The notes: generated from the sequence alone by a model not told the origin. A stretch of DNA of 7,593 bases from Burkholderiales bacterium (GCA_005800405.1 SYFN01000114.1:1-7593); one strand, 5' to 3'; positions 1 to 6,909 are shown, numbered from the stretch's first letter. Program-made: numbers and translations.

Positions 1-47
1 ATCTTCTTCTTCGCGGCGTATTCTAGTTCGGAGAAACTAGTTTGCAT
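1..47 (-). CDS. IS5-family transposase, N-terminal 15 residues (partial)
   Basis: The frame starts at ATG 47-45 and reads MQTSFSELEYAAKKK before leaving the window. This opening, with an acidic-aromatic 'SELEYA' followed by a lysine cluster, is typical of IS5-group transposase N-termini, where the next residues are usually Thr-Arg-Arg. The DDE catalytic residues would lie beyond the edge. The gene reads outward, so nothing in the window shows whether it is intact. An identical start sits at the right end on the other strand. Confidence 0.75.
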   Translation of the reverse strand, partial: MQTSFSELEYAAKKK

Positions 48-136
48 GAGCAGTCTCGCTAGCAGGGGGCGTAGACGTAATTCTAAAAGAACAACTGCGT
101 TACGGGAAGGCCTTCGGGGAATAAATCAGCGCTTCC
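1..136 (-). mobile_element. IS5-family insertion sequence, left end only (partial)
   Basis: The terminus, read inward to the element on the minus strand, begins GGAAGCGCTGATTTATTCC, which has the style of IS5-family ends. It abuts CTAA (137-140), which fits the YTAR target used by IS5-group elements. About 90 bp inside the terminus an ATG opens a transposase reading frame toward the window edge. A perfect 10 bp palindrome, GAAGGCCTTC, lies at 106-115. The rest of the element is outside the window. The end assignment is seen in sequence; the family rests on the terminus style and the transposase N-terminus. Confidence 0.8.
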
Positions 137-140
137 CTAA
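2..140. repeat. Left copy of 139 bp terminal inverted repeat
   Basis: Positions 2-140 are the exact reverse complement of 7455-7593; paired coordinates sum to 7595. Identity stops at the base after CTAA (141 versus 7454), so the repeat equals the IS end plus four bases of matching flank. The outer limit is set by the window edge, so the true repeat is probably longer. Confidence 0.97.
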
Positions 141-173
141 CAAGATACTGATCAACCCGCCTGGAAACTTCCG

Positions 174-206
174 TAGCGGGGTCAACGCCGCCACCCCGCT
201 AATTTT
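174..206 (+). terminator. Terminator-like hairpin just inside the left IS end
   Basis: A perfect 9 bp stem, TAGCGGGGT (174-182) with ACCCCGCTA (193-201), encloses a 10-base loop and is followed on the plus strand by ATTTT (202-206). The U-run is short, so activity is uncertain. It would stop plus-strand transcripts arriving from the IS side. The gene-free stretch 141-367 holds this hairpin and the terminator at about 302-333; I see no coding sequence in it. Confidence 0.5.
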
Positions 207-301
207 ACTTGTCCCCCCGCCGCACAGCTACGTTGGCTCGCCGCAATCACTGGGTTTTTCCAGCGTTCCCGGGATTATTTCGCTACCAGCTGATGACGGC
301 A

Positions 302-333
302 ATAAAAAACCCGACAACCTTGGGTGCCGGGTT
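302..333 (-). terminator. Rho-independent terminator for the beta-barrel gene
   Basis: On the minus strand, AACCCGGCA (333-325) pairs with TGTCGGGTT (316-308) in a 9 bp stem with one G-U pair and an 8-base loop. A T-rich run ending near 303 follows directly. It lies about 35 bases past the stop of the gene at 368-955 and faces the right way, so it is the natural end of that transcript. Confidence 0.82.
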
Positions 334-367
334 TGGGGGCCGCGCCAAAGCGCGGGATAACGAGAGA

Positions 368-955
368 TCAGTAGTTGCGCTGGTAGTGCACACGCCAGCT
401 CTTGCGCTCCTCATAGTCGGAGACACCGGAGAAGCTACGCGCGTAGCGCAGACCGACGGTATTGTGCTGATCGAAATCGTAGAGGAACATCGCATGGTAG
501 CGCGTGCTCCTGTATTTCTCGGCTGTCTCAAAGGCATTGCGATAGCGAGTACCGATATCGAGTGACAGTCCATTCACCAGCGGAATTTTTGCGCCCGCAT
601 CGAGAGCGTAGTGGGTGAAGTGGGTGGTGTCGTCTTTCAGCTTCTCGCCGAGTCGTACCGAGACGTAGGGCATGAAAAACATCCCCAGATCGAAGGACTT
701 CTTGACTTTGAACTCGAGATTGTTACTGATCGTATTCTCTTTGTCTGTGTCTTTTGCGCTTACACCAACTTTAACGGAATACTCCACTTTGTCCGGGGTT
801 TTTACGCCGAGCGTCAGGTTGGCTCCGATGTACTCGCTTGCAATCGACTTGTTGTCCCTCTCGCTGTTTGCATCCAGCATGACGAAGGGCTTGTTATCGC
901 CCGCCAGCGCGGCCCCCGACAATGCCAGCAGGCCCCCAATGATGATTTTTTTCAT
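368..955 (-). CDS. Small predicted outer-membrane beta-barrel protein, KdgM/porin-like style
   Basis: The chosen start is ATG at 955-953 (195 residues). A Shine-Dalgarno core GGAGA at 967-963 sits 7 bases upstream, and the protein then opens with a clear signal peptide: MKKIIIGG, a hydrophobic core, and an Ala-Leu-Ala cleavage site near residue 19. A 23-codon longer frame reaches 1024 but would bury the signal peptide. The mature part alternates polar and hydrophobic residues as beta strands do (for example YSVKVGVSAK and VGLRYARSFS) and ends in Tyr, as many outer-membrane barrels do for BAM recognition. About ten short strands can be traced by eye. The size and look recall oligogalacturonate-type small porins, but I see no diagnostic motif, so substrate and family are inferred only. 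It is transcribed alone and followed by a strong terminator. Confidence 0.8.
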   Translation of the reverse strand: MKKIIIGGLLALSGAALAGDNKPFVMLDANSERDNKSIASEYIGANLTLGVKTPDKVEYSVKVGVSAKDTDKENTISNNLEFKVKKSFDLGMFFMPYVSVRLGEKLKDDTTHFTHYALDAGAKIPLVNGLSLDIGTRYRNAFETAEKYRSTRYHAMFLYDFDQHNTVGLRYARSFSGVSDYEERKSWRVHYQRNY

Positions 956-1196
956 TTTGCTATCTCCAGAGATTGTATTCACGGTCGCCGAGTATAAACA
1001 AAGTACGGCCTCTAGTTTACTCACTGACGGTAATCTGAGGTGTCGGCAGCCGAGCCAAAAACTTTAGCGCAGTACTGAAAAAAACGGCTCAGCTTGTCAA
1101 TCGATCTGTGTTGTGCAACGAGAAGAATTAACAATTCAATAACTTGGCAAATTTTTCTAATGCGATACCTTGCCCTGTTTGTTTGCCGGGTCGACA
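956..1196. other. Intergenic spacer between phosphatase and beta-barrel genes
   Basis: No gene was seen. On the minus strand the spacer holds the GGAGA ribosome site of the downstream gene (967-963), a TATACT box (996-991) that could be a -10 without a good -35, and a run of seven T (1084-1078). An imperfect inverted repeat, GCCGAGCC (1049-1056) with GGCTCAGC (1086-1093), surrounds the T-run. The T-run is not directly preceded by a stem, so I do not call it a terminator for the phosphatase gene. The 241 bp gap argues that the two genes are transcribed separately. Confidence 0.4.
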
Positions 1197-3389
1197 TCAG
1201 GCGGGCTTGAAGATCACGGCCGTGACATCATCGCGGCGCATTTGCTCACCTTGCCATTTTTGTAAATCTTCACGCATGGCCTGCGCAATGTCCGCCGCGC
1301 TCTGATGGTGCAAGCGTCCTACCAGGTCATGGAGTCTTCGATAACCGTAAGCGCGCGGCGGTCCATGATCTCCCGTGCCGATTTGGTCGGTCAAGCCATC
1401 CGATACGATCACGAAGGTGTCTCCCTGCGTATAACGAAGTTGATGCAACCGCGGTACCTCATGGGGTGGGTCGCAGTACCCCAGCGACAAACGCGACGGT
1501 TGAATCCGTTCCAGCGACCCGTCAGCGTGTACATGCAGCAAGCCCAGCTTTGCACCGGCAAATTCGATCAGATGTCGTGTTGGGTCGATCCTGACGATGG
1601 CGGCATCGCAGCCGTCATCACTCTCGGCATCATCGCTGTCCTGATTGAGACCGGAACGCAATGCGGCATCGAGCGACATCAGCGCGCGCGACGGATCCAG
1701 AGAAGGGTCGCTAGCAAACATGCGTTCCAGCGATGTGCTGATCAATACGGAGAGCATGGCACCGGGTACGCCGTGGCCGGTGCTGTCAGCGACAGCGACG
1801 ACGATGCGACCTTCATGATCCGGCAGTGATGCCCACCAGACGTCGCCACCAATCGTATCGCGCGGCTCCAAGATGGCATGAAACGAAGAAAAATGTTTTT
1901 CTATGCGCTGCAGGCGCGGTAGCTGGGCACGTTGCAAGCGACTAGCGTACCTGATGGAATCGACCACGACCTCATGCTGCTTTTCGAGTTCAGCTTTGCT
2001 TTCTACCAGCTCGTGCGTTCGCTGGGCAACGGTAGATTCAAGTAAATGATTTTGATTTTCAACCATGTCTTTTTGCGCTTGAATCTTCTGATTCAACTCC
2101 TGTTGTAGCCAGCGCGTCTTGCTGATGACAGCCATCGCCATGATCATCGCTTCGGCGCACACGCCCATAGCTTGTGCAGTGTTCGAATTTTGCAGGAACA
2201 GGCCAATGCCGTATTTGTCGAGGTAGCTGAAGGGCGAGGGTATCTTTAGCATGCCGAGGAAAAAAATCACCCGGAAAAAAAAGTAAGGAACCATCGCGAA
2301 CATGAAGAATTTCGCGATTTGCAAGCCCTGACTATAGCGAATAAAGGCGCACCTGAAAATTGTCAGCAACACCAGCAAGATGGTAATGAACAGCGGCGAC
2401 CAGAGCCATATCTGTGGAATGGAGTGCGGAACAAACGCGACCAGATACAAATGCCCGAGTGTGAAGACCAGGTATACATTGGTCGCTAGATGTACGCGCG
2501 GCATATACGTTTTCAGTTCAAGGAAATTGCGCGCGAAGATCACATAGCACATCGCCTGGAAATAGGCGAGAATATTCATGATGACAGCGGCGGTCATCAC
2601 ATGGCCAGTACGCTGGCCTTCTATGTCCACATAGAATTCAAACAAGCGACTCCCATCATGCACACGCAAGGAAATCGCCGACAGCAGCGCAAACATGATC
2701 CATACGCCATAAGCAAGACTGGTGCGATCGCGGTTCTGAAACACGGAGAACCATCCAAAGATGCCCAGTGCCAGCAGTATGCCCGCCTGTATCCCTTCGA
2801 TATGCAGTCCGAACCGTCGCAGCTCCAGCATGCGTGCATGCTCGGAGAAAGAGGGCACGAAACTGTTAGGGATGAAATTGGCACTCGCCCGTACTCGGGT
2901 GATCAGCGTGACGGATTCTCCCCGCCGCAGTGTGAATACCGCAAACTGGCTGGGTGCTGTATCCAGACCCATGACGTAAGGATTGGCATCGCCCAGCTTT
3001 GAATAGTTACCCCAGAAATTACCAGATGACTGGAGCGCCTGCATTCTTCCGTCTTCAAAAATTACCCAGGGATGCATCGCTTCCCACATCGGTATTTCGA
3101 TTCGGATTTCTTTGTCAGCCTCGAGACGGCTTTGCAGTTGACTGGCTATCCAGTAGTTCTGGCGAGGTTGAATGCTGCCGATGGTGGCGGGTGGTTTGAA
3201 ATCATGGATGCGTTCGCGCACTTGCTCCGGACTCAACGGTTGCTCGGTCTCTGCAAGTACTCTCGTGCCGGCTGCGTCACTGAACACGAGCGGAACGTCC
3301 TGGGTAACCTCGAAGAAGCCCTGCGATTGAGCCGCTGGTGCCTGAAAAAGAATCAGGCAAAGCCAAAGGAATAAACCTCGTTTCATCAT
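1197..3389 (-). CDS. 7TMR-DISM membrane receptor fused to SpoIIE-type PP2C serine/threonine phosphatase
   Basis: 730 residues. Order: signal peptide or N-terminal anchor (1-22); a periplasmic 7TMR-DISMED2-like sensor (about 30-180); seven hydrophobic segments (about 197-421); a coiled-coil linker (about 425-480); and a C-terminal PPM/SpoIIE phosphatase domain (about 490-728). Phosphatase motifs are intact: RDTIGGDVW (510-518, Asp516), ADSTGHGVPGA (534-544, Asp535), SDGLTDQ (663-669, Asp664) and RRDDVT (718-723, Asp720/721). These Asp residues bind the paired Mn/Mg ions in the family. Such proteins usually dephosphorylate a STAS-domain partner in response to an external cue; no such partner is encoded in this window. 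The domain call is firm, while ligand and target are unknown. Start ATG 3389-3387 (an adjacent ATG follows) has only a weak GGTGG upstream. It stands apart from its neighbours and is probably its own transcript. Confidence 0.93.
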   Translation of the reverse strand: MMKRGLFLWLCLILFQAPAAQSQGFFEVTQDVPLVFSDAAGTRVLAETEQPLSPEQVRERIHDFKPPATIGSIQPRQNYWIASQLQSRLEADKEIRIEIPMWEAMHPWVIFEDGRMQALQSSGNFWGNYSKLGDANPYVMGLDTAPSQFAVFTLRRGESVTLITRVRASANFIPNSFVPSFSEHARMLELRRFGLHIEGIQAGILLALGIFGWFSVFQNRDRTSLAYGVWIMFALLSAISLRVHDGSRLFEFYVDIEGQRTGHVMTAAVIMNILAYFQAMCYVIFARNFLELKTYMPRVHLATNVYLVFTLGHLYLVAFVPHSIPQIWLWSPLFITILLVLLTIFRCAFIRYSQGLQIAKFFMFAMVPYFFFRVIFFLGMLKIPSPFSYLDKYGIGLFLQNSNTAQAMGVCAEAMIMAMAVISKTRWLQQELNQKIQAQKDMVENQNHLLESTVAQRTHELVESKAELEKQHEVVVDSIRYASRLQRAQLPRLQRIEKHFSSFHAILEPRDTIGGDVWWASLPDHEGRIVVAVADSTGHGVPGAMLSVLISTSLERMFASDPSLDPSRALMSLDAALRSGLNQDSDDAESDDGCDAAIVRIDPTRHLIEFAGAKLGLLHVHADGSLERIQPSRLSLGYCDPPHEVPRLHQLRYTQGDTFVIVSDGLTDQIGTGDHGPPRAYGYRRLHDLVGRLHHQSAADIAQAMREDLQKWQGEQMRRDDVTAVIFKPA

Positions 3390-3447
3390 GCCACCATCGC
3401 GAGCGAAAGAATTTGATGTGCCGACGCAGGCTGTCGACTAGCTTTCT

Positions 3448-3476
3448 TTTAGAAAACTACCCTAATTTAGCATCAA
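3448..3476 (-). promoter_or_regulatory. Candidate sigma-70 promoter for the phosphatase gene
   Basis: On the minus strand, TTGATG (3476-3471) and TCTAAA (3453-3448) are separated by 17 bases, which would place the transcript start near 3441, about 50 bases before the ATG at 3389. The -35 box is good and the -10 box is poor. It is called only from spacing and position. Confidence 0.28.
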
Positions 3477-3535
3477 CTGCTGCACGCTCCATCCCCGATG
3501 GGCAAACGGGACGGGGCCTCAGGGGCTCCAACAAA

Positions 3536-3590
3536 CCGCCGCTGACGTTGTTGCACCGCCTTGTCGTACTTACCCTACTGTCTGCGGCGG
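3536..3590. repeat. Large imperfect inverted repeat in the spacer
   Basis: CCGCCGCTGAC (3536-3546) and GTCTGCGGCGG (3580-3590) are complementary at 10 of 11 positions and enclose 33 bases. It lies 33 bp downstream of the stop of the 388-residue gene (minus strand) and upstream of the phosphatase promoter region. No T-run follows on the minus strand, so it is not a classical terminator. It could be a transcript-end hairpin or part of a dispersed intergenic repeat. Nothing else was recognised in 3477-3622. Confidence 0.5.
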
Positions 3591-3622
3591 CTCGCCTAGC
3601 CAATGGTTTTTTGTGAGTGCCG

Positions 3623-4789
3623 TTACGTCCGACCCCAGTAGGTTTTGTTGAACGCCAGTACCTCAGCCGTGGTGACGGTTCGGGTAGGGGGCAGCAGATT
3701 TTTGGTGACGCGATCCTGCGTCTGCGGCGATAGCACGGTTTTGGTCACCGTATTGGGCGTTCCATATGTGCGCATTTTGCCGGCGTTGGTTGGCGCAAAC
3801 AGCCGAGAAAAATTGTCTTTTGCGCTGGTGACGGGTGCCGGTCGAGGGAGATCAAATGGCTGCGGTGTGGTTAATACCAGCGCCAGTGCGTCGGTGGCTT
3901 TCGGCTCCTTGCCCTTGAGTGCGCTCATGCCTTTGAATGGCGCGAGGCTCTGGTAACCCATCATGCCCAGCTGACGCGCTGCGTTGGCTTGTTCCGAGAC
4001 CGCTCGAAATTTGGTGACCAGCGCGGCGCGTTGTGCCGAGTCCGATGGCAACGGTGCCATTTGATTGATCGTCTTGGGCAGATTGACGGTAATCGCCAGT
4101 TTGTCCAGCGGGGACAGGTCGGGCTTGGCAAACACCGAATCGTCGGCACCCATCATGCTCAGCATTTCCACGGCCTTGGGCTCCAGCAGACCTTTTGCCT
4201 CGACAACGGTCGTTCCTTTGGGGAAATTATCCAGCGAGGTAATACCGATGGCCGAGAGGCTTGAGAAAGCTTGTTTGTATTCCAGAAATCTGTCGCGCGA
4301 CACGACGCCAGGGTTTTCGGTGTCTTCAACCAGTTTAAAAGCATCGAAGGCACGCGTGCCGGGTGGAAAATCGCGCAAATCGTAGATGCCCACCTGCGAC
4401 AATGCCCTGGCGAGAAAGCCGTTAGATGGGGTGGCATACAGTCGGTCGATCGCCCCCTGGACAGAGGTGCCGCGCGGGAAGCGCGAGAGGTCGTTGAAGC
4501 CCAGTCTGGCCAGCGTTTTGGTGCCGTTGATTGCCCCGCTGAGACGATCAATCAGAATACCGAATTTGGGAGGAGCACCCTCGCTCTCACGATGCCAGCC
4601 GGTCACCATCTTGTAGGCATCGGTCCAGCTCACCCCCTTGTCGGGAAATCCCCTGGGCGTGACGTCGCTTGGACTCGCATCGGGCACGAGTTTTTGTAGC
4701 TCCGGCAAGAGCAATGCTCTGGCTTCTGCTTGGCTTGGTGAAGTACCCCCCGTCAAGGGAATGAAGCCCTTTGAGCCGTCGATATGCAT
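3623..4789 (-). CDS. Unrecognised 388-residue protein with internal 25-residue repeats
   Basis: I do not recognise a named family. The protein lacks a signal peptide and membrane segments and looks soluble. Three units align without gaps at residues 93-117, 130-154 and 178-202, with consensus L-x3-G-[FI]-x2-L-x2-F-P-x-G-T-x4-A-x3-[LV]. Weaker copies are visible near 43-62 (FP..G..W..A), 210-220 (L-x3-G) and 274-288 (LGMMGYQSLAPFKGM). The C-terminal 80 residues are rich in Pro, Thr and Lys and look less ordered. Start ATG 4789-4787 has no strong Shine-Dalgarno, so the true start could differ. It is divergent from the 104-residue gene at 5058, with 268 bp between. Repeats of this kind could make an alpha-helical or small-domain array for protein contacts. 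A secreted or effector role is possible, but nothing in the sequence proves it. Confidence 0.75.
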   Translation of the reverse strand: MHIDGSKGFIPLTGGTSPSQAEARALLLPELQKLVPDASPSDVTPRGFPDKGVSWTDAYKMVTGWHRESEGAPPKFGILIDRLSGAINGTKTLARLGFNDLSRFPRGTSVQGAIDRLYATPSNGFLARALSQVGIYDLRDFPPGTRAFDAFKLVEDTENPGVVSRDRFLEYKQAFSSLSAIGITSLDNFPKGTTVVEAKGLLEPKAVEMLSMMGADDSVFAKPDLSPLDKLAITVNLPKTINQMAPLPSDSAQRAALVTKFRAVSEQANAARQLGMMGYQSLAPFKGMSALKGKEPKATDALALVLTTPQPFDLPRPAPVTSAKDNFSRLFAPTNAGKMRTYGTPNTVTKTVLSPQTQDRVTKNLLPPTRTVTTAEVLAFNKTYWGRT

Positions 4790-5008
4790 AGTTTACGAGT
4801 CCGCTGCCTGATGACTTTGGTTGGTAGTGTGATGTGGGACCCGAGGCTCGCAAAAAACATGCCATTCAGACGTACAACGATACGTCGCCAATTGTTGGCA
4901 AGACGTCGGCGAATTCGTGCCGCTCGCGCAGTGCGGGTGGCAAATCTTTGCCGCCGGATGCATCGACCTGCTTCGCACGGCCTCACGTGTTAGCATCCGC
5001 GCTTCAAT

Positions 5009-5032
5009 TTCAGCACCAGCGCAGGTGCTGAA
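5009..5032. promoter_or_regulatory. Perfect 9 bp inverted repeat in the leader of the DUF3846-like gene
   Basis: TTCAGCACC (5009-5017) and GGTGCTGAA (5024-5032) form a perfect stem with a 6-base loop, ending 25 bases before the ATG at 5058 and 15 bases before its Shine-Dalgarno. No T-run follows, so it is not a terminator. It may be an operator for a dimeric repressor or an RNA hairpin in the leader. It lies in the divergent spacer 4790-5057, where nothing else stands out. Confidence 0.55.
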
Positions 5033-5057
5033 GTCATGACAGTAATTGGAGAATGCC

Positions 5058-5372
5058 ATGCAGGTTTTTGTAATTGATCCTTCGACAAAAGACATCCGCC
5101 CAACGGAGATCACGGATGGCGAGGCTGGCGTGCGTCGGCTGATTGGTTTCGACAGTATTGATTTCGATGAGATCGATGAGAACGGCGACCGTTTGTATTT
5201 TGACGAGTCGTGCTTTATCCGACACAGCGCCGATGTGGGCCGCTTCCGAATGGATTCTCTGGCGCCAGTAGCAGGCGTAGGCATCATTGCTGGGGGCGAG
5301 CCGGGGGGAAAAGCAATCGCGAGTGCGCAAATCTCAATCGATGCGTTACGTTCCAGAGTGCAGTTTTTGTAG
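5058..5372 (+). CDS. Small DUF3846-like protein, function unknown
   Basis: 104 residues. ATG 5058 is chosen because GGAG (5048-5051) lies 6 bases before it; a TTG at 5046 would extend the frame by four residues but would overlap that site. The protein is acidic. It opens with a short beta strand, MQVFVIDP, then has a 'VRRLIGF' segment (about 25-31), an Asp/Glu-rich stretch with NGDRLYFDE (46-54), and a glycine-rich VAGVGIIAGGEPGG (75-88). This arrangement (N-terminal strand plus 'iDP', a Leu-Ile-Gly helix, a D-E pair, then a hydrophobic 'G-x-G-I-I-x-G') resembles DUF3846-type proteins common on phages and plasmids. That match is by memory and approximate. It is divergent from the repeat protein and has no obvious partner downstream. 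Confidence 0.72.
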   Translation: MQVFVIDPSTKDIRPTEITDGEAGVRRLIGFDSIDFDEIDENGDRLYFDESCFIRHSADVGRFRMDSLAPVAGVGIIAGGEPGGKAIASAQISIDALRSRVQFL

Positions 5373-5963
5373 TGCGTGCTGGCCGATTCCGTTAATAGCC
5401 TGCGGGCGGTGGCGCCGGCTGCAAAGATCCACTGACATTTTGAACCGTGATTGTGAATATCAAGGGCAAGCAGAAGAGGGGCTCTCGCGCCGAGAGAGAG
5501 CAAACCGTGGTCCTGCAGGAATTGAGAGGTCCTGATACAAGGCTGCTGGCCAGGCGCCGCCGTAGACAGTACGGTTGTATGACAAGTCGTTGCAATAACG
5601 CGAGCGGCTTTTTGTCAGAGCCGCTTCATCAGGGGCAGCCCATCGGGAGCCGGAACTGCGACAACCCGGAGGCACAAACCATCGCCGTCCGGTATAACCG
5701 CGGCCACCTGACCCGTGCGCAATAAGAACCGTTCAGCCGTTGAATTGTCCTCGACAACGCCGAAATGAAGCCCAATGCCAGCGAGGACGACTTGCGAGCC
5801 AGCTGAATGCCAAAATCACCACCGATCTCAAAGCAGGCAGCGCAGCTGCAAATTGCGGGGCCTGAGCTGCCGCTATGACGAAGTCGGTAGCTGACCATTT
5901 ACGTCTCCAGGACGCAGCGTTTGCTACTGGCAAGCTGTTGACTAAATTTCTAAGAAAGAAGCC
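5373..5963. other. Stretch with no supportable gene; possible decayed coding sequence
   Basis: About 590 bases without a convincing start, ribosome site and protein together. On the minus strand a frame runs from about 5808 to a TGA at 5617-5615. It reads like real protein in its last third (RTGQVAAVIPDGDG and then AVPAPDGLPLMKRL) but has no ATG start, and upstream it is closed by stops. Better upstream sequence lies in another frame, which would fit a frameshifted remnant. A second minus-strand frame ending near 5392 closes with NVSGSLQPAPPPAGY. I cannot name either one. Confidence 0.4.
5603..5625 (-). terminator. Weak terminator-like hairpin at the end of the minus-strand remnant
   Basis: AGCGGCT (5603-5609) and AGCCGCT (5619-5625) form a perfect 7 bp stem with a 9-base loop. 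The stop codon of the minus-strand open frame (5617-5615) lies in the loop. On the minus strand only a short TTATT follows the stem, so termination would be weak. Confidence 0.3.
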
Positions 5964-6527
5964 GTGAAAATACAGCGACCAACACCGGATGAAATTCGTA
6001 AACAGATCTGGAAAGAACTAGGCCGGGCGACGCAAGATAGATTTCATGCATGACGTACGCCAGTGCTCGCTACGGCTTGTGAAAATGGCTTGGTTCATGC
6101 GCGCACCGTCGTGCTGCGGACTGTGGATCCAGTTCAAGGTCATATCCAAATTTTCACTGATGCACGCAGTCCCAAAGTTGCAGAGATATCAGATACGCCA
6201 AACGTCGTATTTGTTTTCTGGAGTTCAAAGCTACGCTGGCAGATTCGTGTGCGGGTTGATATGTCTGCGCTTACTACCGGCTCAACCGTCGCTGCATGTT
6301 GGGAGCGTGTCAAGTACTCAGCTTCCGCTGGCGATTATTTAAGCCTTTTGGCACCTGGAAGCCTGCTGAACTCAGATTCTTCGGAATCGGTGGAAATCAA
6401 CCCCATCGAGCCACACTTTGCTGTGTTGAATGCGCGAATAACAGAAATAGATTGGCTTGGGTTGGCGCGTACGGGGCATCGGCGCGCCAGATTTATCTCG
6501 GATTCTTGGAAATGGTTAACGCCCTGA
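5964..6527 (+). pseudogene. Pyridoxamine 5'-phosphate oxidase-family protein, interrupted by an in-frame TGA
   Basis: The frame from GTG 5964 to TGA 6525-6527 would encode 187 residues, about the usual length for the FMN-binding split-barrel family. Residues 1-29 (VKIQRPTPDEIRKQIWKELG and on to RFHA) are followed by TGA at 6051-6053, then RTPVLAT and the rest of the domain in the same frame. Family landmarks follow: ARTVVLR (46-52), FTDARSPKV (64-72), FWSSKLRWQIRV (85-96), DYLSLLAPGS, and a tail of GHRRARF and WLTP. Relatives read 'H-x-W-R-T-P-V-L-A-T', so the TGA replaces a Trp codon, one base from TGG. The family binds FMN and oxidises or binds small substrates; the exact reaction here is unknown. 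The TAA at 5943 rules out a longer start. An internal GTG at 6063 could start a shortened product, but it would lack the first helix. It converges with the HNH gene, with 28 bp between stops. Confidence 0.88.
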
Positions 6528-6555
6528 GGTCGTCATTCATTCGCGCAATCGGTCA

Positions 6556-6909
6556 TCAACGAGATTTCAGTCTGTGGCTTTTACGGCTTCGTTCAAAAAA
6601 ATCGTCGGGTTTTTGTTTTATCCAATGGATAAAGCGCAAAATTTCTTCATAGCTTTTTAACTTATCAACAGTGTTAAATTGTCGTGCCAATTCAGTTTCC
6701 TTAAAAAGTGCATGTATCTGGCGATGACATATGCGATGAAGTAATACGGTTTCTGTATCTCTCTGCGATTTCGGAATCAAGTGGTGGGCATCGATTTGTG
6801 TTTTTGGGATATTTCTGTCACAGAGGGGGCAGACTGTAGGCGAATCATGTTGAAGAGGCGATAACTCCACCATTGCCAGAATATTTTTTCTTTTGATGCG
6901 TCCGGTCAT
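6556..6909 (-). CDS. Small HNH endonuclease-like protein
   Basis: 117 residues. A CxxC knuckle (CPLC, 27-30) is followed by DAHHLIPKS (40-48) and by LHRICHRQIHALF (57-69), where Cys61, His62 and His66 complete a zinc-and-HNH arrangement of the beta-beta-alpha metal fold. The C-terminal third (KLKSYEEI and on to WIKQKPDDFF) is the helical tail seen in short relatives of about 90-100 residues. HNH proteins cut DNA with a metal ion, but many short ones have no known target. Start ATG 6909-6907 is chosen over Met13 (6873) because AGGG (6918-6915) lies 5 bases before it and because it overlaps the upstream stop as ATGA, which suggests translational coupling. The extra 12 residues are basic. The gene looks intact. 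Confidence 0.87.
   Translation of the reverse strand: MTGRIKRKNILAMVELSPLQHDSPTVCPLCDRNIPKTQIDAHHLIPKSQRDTETVLLHRICHRQIHALFKETELARQFNTVDKLKSYEEILRFIHWIKQKPDDFFERSRKSHRLKSR

Noticed and set aside
46..360. Plus-strand open frame starting inside the left IS end
   Set aside because: It runs antisense to the transposase start and across the IS boundary and terminator; its sequence is basic and low quality, with no ribosome site.
956..1024. N-terminal extension of the beta-barrel gene
   Set aside because: It would place 23 residues before a clear signal peptide; the internal ATG at 955 has a good Shine-Dalgarno.
3536..3590. Integron attC site
   Set aside because: The arms lack the RYYYAAC and GTTRRRY core sites, and no integrase or cassette layout is present.
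4793..5503. 236-residue minus-strand frame
   Set aside because: It covers the divergent spacer and the whole 104-residue gene on the other strand, and has no recognisable motif or ribosome site.
5447..5725. Plus-strand frame rich in Arg and Gln
   Set aside because: No ribosome site or family motif; the composition is that of a shadow of GC-rich DNA.
6051..6053. Selenocysteine or a UGA-as-Trp code at codon 30
   Set aside because: No SECIS-like hairpin was seen just after the codon, relatives have Trp rather than Cys there, and other genes in the window end properly at TGA.
6046..6342. Plus-strand frame starting at ATG 6046
   Set aside because: It is out of frame with the oxidase-family reading frame that carries the conserved motifs.
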